Of a DNA stretch of 64,000 bases, positions 34,761-47,829 are shown one piece after another (the first letter of the stretch is position 1; each line of letters begins with the position of its first letter). A program made the translations under genes and the position numbers. The notes under the pieces were generated by a model. That model made no database searches. It worked only from the letters and a program-made list of their open reading frames with translations, and had not been told where the DNA came from. The stretch is taken from assembly GCF_035222275.1 (NCBI RefSeq), contig NC_085884.1:1860001-1924000 (forward strand). Direction: 5' to 3'. This DNA is from Podospora bellae-mahoneyi (lineage: Eukaryota; Ascomycota; Sordariomycetes; Sordariales; Podosporaceae).

Positions 34761-35949
34761 CGTATAAAAAATATTTAACGCGCTATATAAAATTAAACTT
34801 TTAATTAATAAAGAAAAAAGTAAGTTCTATATATAAAAAATAATATATTTAAAATATTTGCTATCGTTAAATAAAGCTTATATAAAACTTAAAAAAATTA
34901 TGGTAATTAAAGATTAACCTACGTTATAGTTATAAATATATATTAAGGAATTCTTAGGATTTATAAACTTTTATTAGATATTTATTCGAAGATACGTAAA
35001 TATCGTAAAGCTTTTTAATTATTTAATTAAGAAAAATGTAAAATTCCGGTAAAGGTAGGAAAAAAAGTAGGCCTTTTAGGAACTAAAAAAAGCTATTTTA
35101 AAAGACCCGATACTTAAATTATTAGACCTTAGTCGACTATTTAAGGTCGAGGTAAATATATTAAACTATACGATCGTTAAGTAATTAAAATAGCGAAATA
35201 ACGATAGTAAATTATACTTAATAGCTTTCTTTTCGAAAAAACTTAAGGAAATATATTAAAACTATTTAATTTATAATAAAAAACTATATACTATTATTAA
35301 AGTATTTAAGGAGTAAAAGCTATACTTTAATAATATTAAGTACGAAGTATAGGTCTATATAAATTATAAAAATCTATAATACTTTATTACTATAAAGGTC
35401 TTTAACGCGCGGTAAATATAACAATTAAAGTTTTTTTTTAAATTTAATTTTTAAATTTAATTTTTAAATTAATTATAAAAAGGGTTCGGAAAACGTTAAG
35501 GCAAACGTACTTAGTTAACGTACTAACTACTATAAAGATATATTTAGGGAATTATTATTACTATTTAAGGAGGCGCTTAATAATACTTTTAAGTATTTAT
35601 TATAGCCGTAAAAAAAATATTACGTAGTATATTATAAAAAAATTACTTTTAATAAATACTAAAGGAAGTTAAGTAACGATATTACGGAATAATATTAATA
35701 GGAAAAACTAGAGTTATAGGGTATTTAGAAAGATAATTAAGGAAGGCTATTATTAATATAAGAATCGAGCGTACGTAAAGTTAGATAACCGGATAATATT
35801 AATAATAGATATTTATATATTAAAGCTCGGAGAATATATAAATATCGTTAAGACTATAGAAAAAATTAAATAATATTTTAATTAGCCGAGGGTTAAGGAC
35901 GACGTTAAGGAGGCTATTTTGTTATACTATACGTACGAAAGAACGAAGG

Positions 35950-36830
35950 TTATAAAGTATAAACCTTACGGATTTCTAAAGTTATTATTAATAGCGGAAC
36001 GGCTATAGAATTTAAGTATAATAAACTTTATTATTAAATTATTAAAGTTTAAGGATACGGTAACCGGTATTAAGTATAATAATATATTAATAATATTCGA
36101 TAGGTTTATTAAGTAAGTATATTTCTTACTATATAAAAAAATTTAATCGGTAAAGTAATTAACGGATATAATATTATAATATATTATAGTAATATATATA
36201 TAACTAAAAAAGTTTATTATAGATCGTAATATTAAATTTATATCGAAATTTTAAAAAGCGTTAATAACGAGATTAAAGGTAATAAATAAGGCGTTATCGG
36301 TTTATTACCCTTAGACGAACGGTTAAATAAAACGGCTTAACTAAATCGTAAAATAATACGTACGGAATTATATTAATTTCGAGTAAAACAATTAGGTTAA
36401 ACTATTACTTATAGTATAATTAACGTATAATATATCGCTAATAAAGATTATAAAAGTTATACCCTTCTTTGCGAATTTCGGTTACAAGGTAAATCTACAG
36501 TAAGGGCTTACCGTTAAAGTACTTAAGGTTAAAGTTAAAGTAAATAAAATATATATATTCTACGGTAAGCTTAAATAAAAACTAAAATTTATAAAGGAAA
36601 AAATACGGAAATATTATAATATTAAAAGACTCGAGGGACCTCGCTTTAAAGGAAAAAATATAATATTCCTTTCTATACGTAATTTATATATTAAAAGACC
36701 TAATAAAAAGCTAGACTATAGGTAAGTAGGTCCGTTTAAAATTAAAAGGAAAATATCGAAAACGGTATTTAAATTAAAACTACCCCGTACGATACGTTTA
36801 TGATTATATACCTTTTATATTTTACTTCTG
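35950..36830 (+). pseudogene. gypsy integrase remnant
   Basis: Fragments of the integrase core can be read: an IIFDRFIK stretch near 36085 and IIDRNIKFISKF near 36220-36250, covering two of the three catalytic acids. The C-terminal domain (YRVGPFKIKRKIS-like, then FYILLLEPAL) follows near 36720-36840. Stop codons interrupt all of it, mostly where Trp or Gln is expected. Confidence 0.8.
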
Positions 36831-36887
36831 GAGCCCGCATTACTAGTAAGTAAGGCTAATATATAGGCTATAGCGGTGGACGAAAAA

Positions 36888-37045
36888 GAAAAATATTATA
36901 TAGAAAAGATATTAAATTTACGGTTTAATAAAAGCTATTTAAAATATTTAGTTAGTTAATTAAAATATTTAGCTATAGATAATTTATAAAAACTATAAAT
37001 ATATTTTAATTACTTAAATAAATTAAAAGAATTTTATTAATAATA
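36888..37045 (+). pseudogene. integrase chromodomain remnant
   Basis: The frame starting at 36891 reads KYYIEKILNLRFNKSYLKYL, then VS-stop-LKYLAIDNL-stop. This is the spacing of a chromodomain (VEKILD, Y-L-V-x-W, the DNSWEP-like turn), with Trp codons turned to TAA. It marks the element as a chromovirus, a gypsy lineage whose integrase chromodomain can target heterochromatin. Confidence 0.82.
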
Positions 37046-38137
37046 TTTAAACTAATTAAAAGTTAAATAAATAAAAATAGATTTAAACTTAAAGGGACCT
37101 CGTCGAGTACTTTTAAATTTAAAAGAACTTTAATAAGAATCGAACTTACGCTTCCGATAAAATAATCGGCGTATTATATATTATATTATAAAATTAAAAA
37201 GTAAAAAGGAATTTAAATATAATTAATATTATATATTTTTACTACCGTAAAATAATATATTACCGGCGGACAATAAAAAGCTAGCCCTAAAATATAGTTA
37301 AATAACTATAAAATAGAATTAGGAGAACCTTAATAGGAGTTAAACCTACGCTTCTAATAAAGTAATCGGTATACTATATATTATACTATAAGGTTAAAAG
37401 GTATAAGGAAGACTAAATATAAATAGCGTTACGCGCCTTAATTATTTTAGAAAAGGAAAGGCGTATTACCGGCGGCGTCCTATATAGATAGGAAAGAAGG
37501 ACCGGCTATATTAAGATTAAAGGATAGGTCGTTAGGCAGGAATTAGTTAGATTAGTTTAGTATATTAAAGGTCCAGTTAAAAGGAGAGGCTAAGGAAAGA
37601 TTAATAATAAAAGAAACCTACGCTTCTTCCTATTCTAGATCCTTAATTACTCGCTCCTTGTAAGCGGCGAGGCGACGGAATTTAATAACCAGAGTACGGC
37701 GCTAGGTTTCTACTCGTAAGAGCTTCGAAGTGGCTTATAGTATAGCCGTACGAGCCTATTACTCTTCGGCGTTTAGTTTCTCTTTTTAGCGACGTAAGGA
37801 GGCTATTAAGGCAGAAGTAAGACCTAGAATATCGTAGTCGGAGCGACCGGAACGTATATAATAATTATATTTAAAGGAGCGTTTAAAAACGCGGTAATCG
37901 GAGATATTAAAAGCCTCGTAAGAAAAGTAGGGAAGTATTTTATTACTAAAGATATAAGTAACGGTTATAAGATTCTAACGACGAAGGGTATTAGAAAGAT
38001 CTTTCGGCGTAGACTTCTTAACGCGATTAAATATTACGTAAGGTTAATAATAAAGGAAGAAACCTTATTTAAAGTTATTAATAGGAAAGATAAATAAGTT
38101 AGGCTACCGGGGCGTTAGCCTAAAAGGGGAAGTATTA

Positions 38138-38558
38138 TATTATAACCTTAATATAGGACGGATTATAGGGCCACGGAAATAGGGGCTAATCGGAAGAACG
38201 TACGAGAATAGTTAATTACCGTAAAGGACGACTAATTAATACGCTAAGGGTACTAAGTAGACTAAGTAGAGTACTTAGTTTAATTAGGGTATTAAGTAAA
38301 TTAAATAGTCGTAATTAGTATACTAAGGGTACTAAGCAGAAAGTAAATATAGCTTAGTATAAGGTCTATATATACGGAGGAACTAGCTGGTGTAAATAAA
38401 TAGTTCCGTAGTATGCAATTTAAGCTTATATTCACGGTATCTTGTGTTTACATTGAGACATCTTGTCGTACACTGTTTAGCTATACCAAACCAGGATTAT
38501 TCAGAAGCAGCCTTTAACCGGTATCCCTTTCAGAGGTTCTGGATAGGGGTTCGTTATA
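38138..38558 (+). repeat. 3' LTR of the complete gypsy element
   Basis: Same length as the 5' LTR. Here the inner half (38138-38370) is RIP-mutated and the outer half (about 38372-38558) is nearly clean, the mirror image of the 5' copy. Confidence 0.9.
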
Positions 38559-38563
38559 CAAAG

Positions 38564-41500
38564 CGTTTTATTTAGCTTAAATAGCGAGTGGTCTTTTACT
38601 AATATTAATACTTACCCTACTATAAAATAAACAATAAAGCGTTTTAAAGAAACTTTAAAACGACATTTAATAAACTTAAAAAAATAAATTATCGAGGTTT
38701 TTAATATCACTTAAAACCTCTTTTCGTTAATATTTAAACTAATTTACCGACGAAAAGTCGAAAATAATTTTCGAGGCTACTAAACTTAAAAATAAAGCTT
38801 TTACGTAGTTCGAGCCTATTCTCAATAATTATGATGAGGAAAAGCCGGAAAATTAAAAGAAAATTACTTTAAAATATTTTAAAAACGATTACGTCTTGAA
38901 AGTTAATCTTAAAGAGGTATTTAGGGAATATAACGAAGTATAATACACGTAAAAGAGGGTTATAAACCTACGTTAAACATATTTAATAATTATTTATATA
39001 GCTTTATTTAAAATTTATAATCTACGTAATACTATTAACGATAAAGGGTTAATATAACTTTTCTACAATAGCTTTAAAGAAAAGTTAAAAGATGAATTAT
39101 ATAAGAAATTAAAGCCCGATATTATCGATAAATATATTGCTATGGGTTCATAAATTAACCAATAGTAATTTCAACGTTATATGAAGAAAAAAACTAATGA
39201 TAAGGGTTATTATAGTAATAAAGAATACTTTATAATAAGGTTACATATCTTAAATATAGTAAAGTAAAATATTTCGAAAAAAGATTATTGAGTATTAAAT
39301 AATTCGGTTAAAAAAATTATAGTAATTATCATATCGAGAGCACCGAGGGTTATAAAAATCGTAACTATTAAGTATTAGTAGAGCGAAGCGGTAAGCTTTA
39401 AAATAAACTTTGATTAATACGTTAAATAAAAGGAAATAAACTTCTAAGAGCTACGGGAAATAATAGAAAGGTTAAAGGCGGAGTATAAAGTAAAAGATCT
39501 TTAAATATAAATAAAGTAAATTGCTATACGGCTATTAGCCGGTGTACACAGTAAATAAAAATGGTAAGCTGACATTAATTAGAAGGATTATAGCTAAATA
39601 AAAACAGTTTAGTAGGAAAATATAAATGGTTATCTTTTATAAAATATTTTAAACCTGATTAAACTAAAGAATAACCTTTAAGTAGTATAGTTTATATCAA
39701 AGTTGATAAAATACTACGTTAAGTATATAAATAGTTAAGATAAAAATAATGATATGCGTTTTTAGGAAAAAATAATTGAAAATAATATCTCAGCCTAAAC
39801 CACGCTATATATTTACGAAAAAAAGTTAAAAGTATTTAAACTAATGATTAACTAGAAGAACGGCTATTAATATAAATATAAGAAAATATTACAAAAGTAA
39901 AAGACGGAAAATAGAATAAAACTAGGCGAGTATGATTAAAAAACTTTATATTATTAAATAGCCCGGAGTAAAAGGACACTATTAAACTATATAACAGTTT
40001 AAGAAACGACTCGCGGCCCTTGGCGGGGGTCGATAACTTCTAACGAACTATAAATAGTATTTTCGGAAGTATCGGCGTAAAGTAAAACATAAAATAATAA
40101 CCTAATATTTACTAATGAAGTCACTAATATATAAGGAAAAAGTAGGAAAGGTAAATATATTTAAATTACCATAGATCAAAAAAAGGTTTAATTAATAATA
40201 TTAATAAATAACGGTACGGAAATAAATTTAATTTCGCCGTAATTTATAGATTAAGCCTAGATATTGTAAAAAAATGAAAAATAAATCGTTATATGAAAAC
40301 TATTTCCCACGTAAAGAGTCTATAAGAAACCGCTACCATTCAATATTATAGTCGAAAGAGGAACATTTTAATTATATTCAATGTTATAAATATAGAACTC
40401 TCAAAGAATAGAATCCTAAAGTAGTTAAAATATAAAAATCATTATTTAAATATCCATTAGATGGATACTAATTACTTACGACTAAAAGAACTTTAAAAGT
40501 ATTTAATTAACGGTAGGAGATTAGGAATACGTATAGAATAGAGTATAGAATAAATATTTTCTGTAGTACTACCGTGAAGAGTTTAGTAAGTAATAGTATA
40601 CTTCATAGATACAGGTAGTAAAATCAAAAAAGTAGGGTTAACAATATTAATAAAAATACTAGAGGTTAATAAGTATATTCACTATAATAACGTAGAGAAA
40701 AGTAAGAAAAAAATAATATTACTAAAATATAAAAGATACTTAGCCTTTATGGCTTAATATTTTAAGCAGTTTTTAAAATAAAAACTGTAGAACTACAAAA
40801 TTAAATTAAGAAGAAAAACGTAAATTATAATTATTTAAAGTCTACTATATTAAAGATAAATAAAGTAACAAACTATAGAAATATTTAAACCATGATTTGA
40901 AAAAAAGATATGTTAAGGAATTTATATTATTAGTTGAGTATTTTATACTCTTCGTACTGAAGAAAAATAGAAATTTACGACAATATATAAGCTACCGCTA
41001 TTTAAATAATAAAATAATGAAAAATAATACCCGCTACCGGGAAGTACCTCAATAAAATAACAATATGTTTCTTTAATAATAATTTAATGTATCTGTATAC
41101 CTTAGAAAAGTATGAATAATATATACGAAAAATACTTAATATACTGTATAAAAGCAGACCCTTGCTTAATAAAGAGAAAAGTAAGATAATATATTTTAAA
41201 AATTCAATATTACTAAGTAAGGTTCGTATAAAACCTAAGAAAATTATAGTAAGTAAAGATTAGTCCACGCTATAATCATAAATATATATTAAATTCTTTT
41301 TAAATTTATAAATTCTTATAGGATATTTATTTAAAGGTAGGTAAAAATCATACGGCTATTTAATTACTTATTTAAGAAAAACGTAAAGTAACAATAAAGG
41401 GAACAAAAAAAGTAAGCTTTTTAGGAGCTAAAAGAGGCTATTTTAAAGGACGCAATATTTAAATTACTAAACCTTAATCGACTATTCGAGATTAAAGTAA

Positions 41501-43385
41501 ATATATTAAATTATACGATTGGTAAATGATTAAAGTAATATAGTAACCGTAGTAAATAATACTTAATAGTTTTCCTCTGGAAAAAGTCAGAAGGAATATA
41601 ATAAAACTATGTAATTTACTATGAAGAACTATGTACTATTATAAAAGCGTTCGAGAAGTAAAGGCTATACTCTAATAGTATTGATTATAAAGTATAGGTT
41701 TATACGAATTATAAAAATCTATAAAACTTTACTATTATAAAGGTCCTGAATATACGGTGAATATAATAGAGTTTTTTTTGGAATTTAATGTTTAAAATTA
41801 ATTATGAAATAATTTCGGAAAAGCCTAAGGTCAATGTATTTAGCGGGCGCACCGACTACTATAGGGATATATCTGGGGAGTTATTACTATTATTGAAAAA
41901 GACGGTAGAAAGTACTCTTAAGCATTTACCATAGTTATGAATAAAATATTATATAGTATATCGTAAGCAAATTACTTTTAATATACATTAAAGGAAGTTA
42001 AGTAACGATATTATAAAGCAATATTGATAAGAAAGGTTAAAGCTATGAAGTATTTAAATAGATATTCAGGAAAAATCATAATATAAAAATTGAGCGTATA
42101 TAAAGCTAAACAAAAGGACGGTATTACTAATAGAAATTTATAGGTTAAAGTTCGGAGGATATATAACTATTATAAAAACTATTAAAAAACTAGATAGTAC
42201 TTTAATTAGTTAAAATTCAGAAATAATATTAAAAAACTACTTAATTATATTATACTGATAAAAAATTATGTTATACTGATAAAGAAAAAAAAGTTATGAG
42301 GTATAAGGTAATAGATTTTTATAGCTATTACTACTAGTAGAATACTATAGAGTTTAATTATAATAAACATGATTTTTAAATTATTAAAGTTTAAAAATAT
42401 AATAATCGGCTTCAAGTCCGGTAGTATATCAACGGTAATCTATAACCTTACTAAGTAAGGATACTTTTTACTAAATGAAGAAATTTGATCGATAAAAAAA
42501 TTAATAAATATAATACTATAATATATTATAGTATCATATATATAAGTAAAAAATTTATTGCGGATTGTGATATTAAATTAAAAAGTATGCAATACAAAGT
42601 TAGGGGTAATAAATGACATATTTCAGCCTATTATCCTTAAATAAATAGCTAAACGGAAGAGGTTAATTAATTCTGTGAGAATGATTATGAAATTACATTA
42701 ATTTCGAATAAAAGAATTGAATTAAATATTATTCATAGTATAGTTGATATATAATGTATTACTAGCGGAAGTTATAAAAGTTATACCTTTCTTTACGGAA
42801 TTCATTTTTGAAATAAACCTACGGTAAGGACCTAGCGTTAAATTACACAAGGCTTAGGTTAAGGTAAGCAAATTATATATTCTTTATAATAAATTTAAAT
42901 AAGACCTAAAATTTATAAAGGAAACAATATAGAAATACTATAACACTAAAAGGCTCAACGGACCTTACCTTCAAGTGGGAAGTATAATATTCCTTTCTAT
43001 ACGTACTTTATATATAAAAAAACTTAATGAAAAACTAAACTATAAGAAAGTAGGCCCGTTTAAAGTAAGAAAAAAATATCGGAAATAATATTCGGATTGG
43101 ATGTATTTAATATATCATATTACGGTTATGTATCTTTATTATTTACTTTTGAAAACAGTATTACCGGTAAATAAAGTCAATATATAAAAAGTAATTAAAA
43201 TTTTCGGAAATATTCATTAATAGCGGGCTATACAGGGTAGTAAGTCGCGCGCAAAACTATTTTTCCTTCTTAAAAAAACAGGACTCGCAGCGGAAGGTAA
43301 TAAAGGCTCGAGCTTTAAAGATACGTAATTGTACCTCGAAATAAAGGAATTTATTTAAAGTAACTTACTTTTCGATATCTAAACG
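38564..43385 (+). mobile_element. internal region of the outer (host) gypsy element, interrupted and deleted
   Basis: Continues the internal sequence broken at 32532: the stretch ATTTAGCTTAAATAGCGAG aligns with the leader that follows the LTRs at 32954 and 43802. It carries gag (near 38680-39900, with a zinc-knuckle remnant near 39250), protease and RT beginnings, then a deletion around 41020-41070 that removes the middle of RT. RNase H and integrase remnants follow to about 43150, then a GC-richer 3' leader (43225-43380). RIP is present but milder than in the nested copy: some CA and TG remain. Confidence 0.8.
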
Positions 43386-43801
43386 TGTCACAGTTAAGCC
43401 AACAGGCAGGACGGACCGTGTGCGGGGCACAAGACGCACAGTCAATCGCTAGCCGAACCAATTATAGGAGAGAAGGATGGACCAATAGGAAGTGGATTAT
43501 TTAAGGCATAAGGAATTATAAATGATTCCTGGGAATTATTTATGATCTTCGAGAGTTAGTTATAATCCTCGCAGAATGGAATGATCCAAGGCTTGGCATT
43601 AGGTCTATATATACGGAGGAACTAGCTAGTGTAGATAGATAGTTCCGCAATATATAATATAAATTATAATTATAGTATTTTAGTTGTTTCAATTGAGACA
43701 AACTATTTATTATATACTATTTAATTATACCGAACTAGGATTATTTAGAAGTGCCTTTAACTAAAATCCCTTTTAGAGGCTTTGGATAGAGGTTCGTTAT
43801 A
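43386..43801 (+). repeat. 5' LTR of the deleted gypsy copy
   Basis: Starts TGTCACAGTTAAGCCAACAG, the same U3 type as the LTR at 32048. Positions 43386-43495 are unmutated; the inner part is RIP-altered. Confidence 0.88.
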
Positions 43802-46558
43802 CGTTATATACTTACTTTAACTTTATTACGGATAAATTAAAAGCGTTTTTTTTACTACTATAGCCGGACCTAAAAACGTTTAAATAGGAGGCGTCCTGCT
43901 TAGCCCGGGTAGCGAGGGACCGTCCGCTAATATTAGCGTTCGACTTACCGTAGAATAGGCTATACGGCGTTTTAAGGAACTTAAGGACGAAGCTTAATAG
44001 ACTCGGGAGTAGATTATTACTATATCGATCCTACCTAAAGCGGTACTATAAAATACTTTAAAAACTACCGTATCTTTAAGATTAAGTATAAAAAAGTATT
44101 TAGAGAGTACGACAAAACGCGCGTAAAAGAGGATCGTAAACTTACGTTTAACGCGTTTAATAATTAATTATATAGTTTTATTTAAAACTAATAGCTTACG
44201 TAATACTATCAACGATAAAGTATTAATATAATTCTTTTATAATAGCCTTAAGGAAAATATAAAAGATAAGTTATATAAAAAATCGAGGCTTAATATTATT
44301 AATAAATATATCGTCATAGCTATATAGATCGACGATTAGTAGTTTTAGCGGCGTATGGAGAAGGAAAGTAATAATGAAAGTTATTACAGTAATAAAAAAT
44401 ACTTTAGTAATAACCAACTTAATAATAAATATAAAAAATAATATTTTAATATTAATTACTTCGGTACTATGTATTTAGGACCAATAAACGTCGATACTAT
44501 ATAGTAATAAAGGCTATAAGGCTAGGGTAAAAGTAAAAATAACTTTAAGTATGTTAATTGTAGTAAAGTAAAATATTTTTGAAAAAAATATCGGGTATTT
44601 AGACGGTTTAATTGAAAAAAATTATAGTAATTATTATGTTAGAAAACCGAAGGTTATAAAGATAAAAACTATCGGGTATTAATAAAGTAAAATAGTAAGC
44701 TTCGAAGAAAACTTTAATTGATATATTAAATAAAACAAGGTAGAGTTTTAGGAGCTATAAGAGGTAATTAAAAGGTTAAAGGTGGAATATAAAGAAGGAA
44801 ATGTTTAAATATAAGTATTATAGGATTAATTAGTAAAAATTATTTTAGAAGTCGCTAAGGGTAAAAGTATTACGTAAAAGTTTTTAAATAAACGATACTA
44901 GAAAATATACGGTAAATATAAATTTATTATTTTGTAAAATATATCATGATCCATAAAGCTCGTATATTAAAGTTAAGAAAAATATTAAAAAAGTAAAAAA
45001 GTCGTTAATATCAAAATCGTAAAGTTATTAAGAAATATATTAATATTTGTATAGTATATATTTTATAAAAAAAATATAGTATAGTTTTATTTTAGGTATC
45101 CGGAATATCGGAAAGTACTTTAATTTCAATATATTATATAAAAATGTAAAAGTATCATTAAAGTAAGTTACTATACGGTTAATAATTAATACGTAAAGTA
45201 AATAAGGAAGATAAGTTATATTTAATTGAAAAAACTATAGTTAAATAGGAGAAGGTTTAGTAAGAGGACCTAAACGATTACCTTTTATAAAAAATTTAAA
45301 ACTTATTTAAAGTAACGGATAGCCTTTAAATTATATAGATTATACTAAAGTATATGAAATACTACGTTAAATTCATAAATAATCAAAAGATAAATGATAA
45401 TATACGTTCTTTAAAGAAATAATATTAAAATAATATTTAGGCCTGAATTATATTATATATTTACCGAAGAAGATTAAATAATATTTTTAAAATAAAATAT
45501 ATAAAATTAAGTAAAAGAACTGTTATCGGATAAAGATATGAAAAAATATTAAAAAAGTTAAAACCGAAAGTAAAAAGAAATTAGGCGGGTATAGTTAAAA
45601 GACTTTATATTACTAAATAATCCGGAGCAGGAAAACGCTTTTAAACGATATAACCGTTTAGGAAATAACCTACTGCTCTTCGCGGAAGCCATTAACCTTT
45701 AACGGACTATGAACGGTATTTTTGAAAGTATTAATGTAAAACGAAAGTATAGAATAATAATTTAATATTTATTAACGAAGTCATTACTATATAAAAAAAA
45801 GTAACTAAAATAAATATCTTTAAGTTATAATATAAGAAAAAGATTTCTAAATAATGATTTTAATATATAGTAATATAAAACTAAATTTAATTTCGCTATA
45901 ATTTATTTATTAGACCCGGATATTATAAGAGAAAAGTAAAGAATAAATTATTATATAAAGATTACTTTATACGTAAGAGATCTATAGGGAATATTACCCC
46001 TAAATATTATAGTTAAAGGAAAAATAATTTTAATTATATTTAAATATTATAAATATAGAACCCTCGAAAAATATAATCTTAACTAACTATAATATAAAAA
46101 TTATAAATGAAATATCGATTAGAGGGATAGTAATTACTTATAATTAAAAGAACCATAAAAACATTTAATTAACGATAAAAGATTAAAAGTATATACGGAA
46201 TGAAATACAGGATAGATACCCTCTACGGTATTACCGTAAAGAGCTTAAAAAATAATAGTATAATAAAGTACGGCGGATGTATTTTAAGTAGTAAGAGGAT
46301 TTAAAGGGCGATATAATATAAGAGAGTTTACGAGTAGAATAAGCGGAGTAGGAAGTTGGTATTATAAAGGAACGATATAGGATATATGTCGCGAGGTCGA
46401 AAGGAGTTAATATTATTAAACGTTTAGGCTTACTTACGCGGTTAAATATCGTAACGATAGGGGGAAAAAAAAGGACTTATAAGTAAATAAAAGTAAGAGA
46501 TAAAGGAATATTTTAAACCTTAAATCGATAGGACTTTAACCTAAAAGGAGGGGTATTA

Positions 46559-46974
46559 TATTATAGTTAAATTAATAAATAAGACGGACCGTATACGGGG
46601 TATAAAACGTATGGTTAATCGTTAATAGAATTAATTATAGGAGAAAACGATAGACTAATAAGAAGTGTATTATTTAAGTTGTAAGGAATTATAAATAATT
46701 TCTAAAAGTTATTTATAATCCTTAAAAATTAATTATAATCCTCGCAGAATAGAATAATGCAAGGCTTAATATTAGGTCTATATACACGGAGGAACTGGCT
46801 AGTGTAGATAGATAGTTCCGTAGTATGCAATATAAGTTACAATCGTGGTATCTTAGCTATTGTGATTAAGATAAGCCATTTGTTGTACACTATTTAGCTA
46901 TACCGAACCAGGATTATTCAGAAGTGCCTTCAACCAGTATCCCTTTCAAAGGTTCTGGATAGGGGTTGGTCATA
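46559..46974 (+). repeat. 3' LTR of the deleted gypsy copy
   Basis: The U3 half is heavily C-to-T and G-to-A altered (TATTATAGTTAAATTAATAA). The R-U5 half from about 46782 is nearly clean. It ends GGTTGGTCATA before the AAACG duplication. Confidence 0.88.
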
Positions 46975-46979
46975 AAACG

Positions 46980-47379
46980 TTCTTTCTCTTTAATAAAAAA
47001 ACGAACTACAGGATTAATAAAGAAGAAAAAATTAATTTAGGAAAAGACTTACGAGTTACACTATAAATATTATAGTAGGAGCGACTCGACTTAATATATA
47101 GGAGGCATCGGTTATATTTTAAAAAAAAAAGCCACGCACTAAAAACTATTCTCTTTAAAGTAAATATATTTAGGTATAATAAAACTAAACTTCTAAAAGA
47201 AATATATTTAATCGTAGCGACGGTCGGTACTTATATGAGTCGGTTTCTTTATACGGTTAAATATAATCCTAAAATGAACAAAAGAAAACCGTATTATAGA
47301 GGTATTGTGGGAAAAAGGGGATCGGTAACATTTTTAGGAATATAGTCGCCGGAACATCGACCTAAAAGGAGGGGCATTA
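46980..47379 (+). mobile_element. 3' leader and polypurine tract of the outer gypsy element
   Basis: Resumes the outer element after the 43386 insertion and ends in the polypurine tract CCTAAAAGGAGGGGCATTA next to the following LTR. It is moderately mutated. Confidence 0.75.
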
Positions 47380-47826
47380 TATTACAGTTAACCCAACGGT
47401 AGGACGCGTGATATGTAGGGCGCAGGATGTCCCTAGCTAATCATTAGGAAAGTCAAAAGGCAGCCAATCAGGGCTAGCCAAAAGTGCTATGGCGCCAAAA
47501 GCACGGGCACTCTGCAGGATGCAAGATGCTCGGGCTGATCGAAGGCATAGCACGACGAGCACTTCGCAGGATGCAATGTGGTAGGAGTGATCGGGGCCAT
47601 AGCAGGACGAGCACCTCAGGGTCCCAAGGTCTATATATACGGAGGAACTGGCTGGTGTAGATAGACAGTTCCGCAGTATGCAATACAAGTCACAATCGCT
47701 GGTATCTAGCTATTGTGATTGAGACAAGCCATTGTTGTACACTGTTTAGCTGTACCGAACCAGGATTGTTCAGAAGTGCCTTCAACCAGTATCCCTTTCA
47801 GAGGTTCTGGATAGGGGTTCGTCATA
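47380..47826 (+). repeat. 3' LTR of the outer gypsy element, unmutated, with a third U3 type
   Basis: About 447 nt. R-U5 is nearly identical to that of the LTR at 32048, but U3 differs and contains a 52-bp tandem repeat. Minus-strand open frames at 47437-47688 arise only because this stretch escaped RIP. It ends GGTTCGTCATA; no target duplication pairs it with 32048. Confidence 0.85.
47507..47620 (+). repeat. 52-bp tandem repeat inside LTR U3, two copies and a stub
   Basis: Unit 1 is 47507-47558 and unit 2 is 47559-47610, each starting GCAC, containing GCAGGATGCA and ending CATAGCA-GACGA. A third copy begins at 47611 and stops near the TATA region. Confidence 0.85.
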
Positions 47827-47829
47827 CCC

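Larger units (their letters stand above)
32533..38558 (+). mobile_element. complete, RIP-inactivated Ty3/gypsy LTR retrotransposon (chromovirus type)
   Basis: Two LTRs of exactly 421 nt bound it, with the 5-bp target duplication CAAAG at 32528-32532 and 38559-38563. Inside, in order, are a shortened gag, protease region, reverse transcriptase, RNase H, integrase and chromodomain remnants, then a polypurine tract (AAAAGGGGAAGTATTA, 38122-38137) against the 3' LTR. All frames are riddled with stops. Compared with its relative at 38564, about 1.1 kb of gag, including the zinc knuckle, is missing: sequence matching 38790 jumps to sequence matching 39920. It sits inside another element of the same superfamily. 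No tRNA-primer site is obvious after the 5' LTR. Confidence 0.93.
43386..46974 (+). mobile_element. internally deleted, non-autonomous gypsy copy
   Basis: Two LTRs of exactly 416 nt (43386-43801 and 46559-46974) and the 5-bp target duplication AAACG (43381-43385 and 46975-46979). The internal 2.76 kb keeps leader, gag with a zinc-knuckle trace (about 44550-44600) and the start of protease. At about 46260 it jumps to 3' leader sequence, so RT, RNase H and integrase are gone. The polypurine tract AAAAGGAGGGGTATTA precedes the 3' LTR. A related copy near 52308-52330 shows the uninterrupted insertion site. Confidence 0.92.

Noticed and set aside
47437-47688. Two minus-strand frames of 83 and 69 codons
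   Set aside because: They sit wholly in an LTR U3-R segment and its 52-bp repeat, open only because this LTR escaped RIP.
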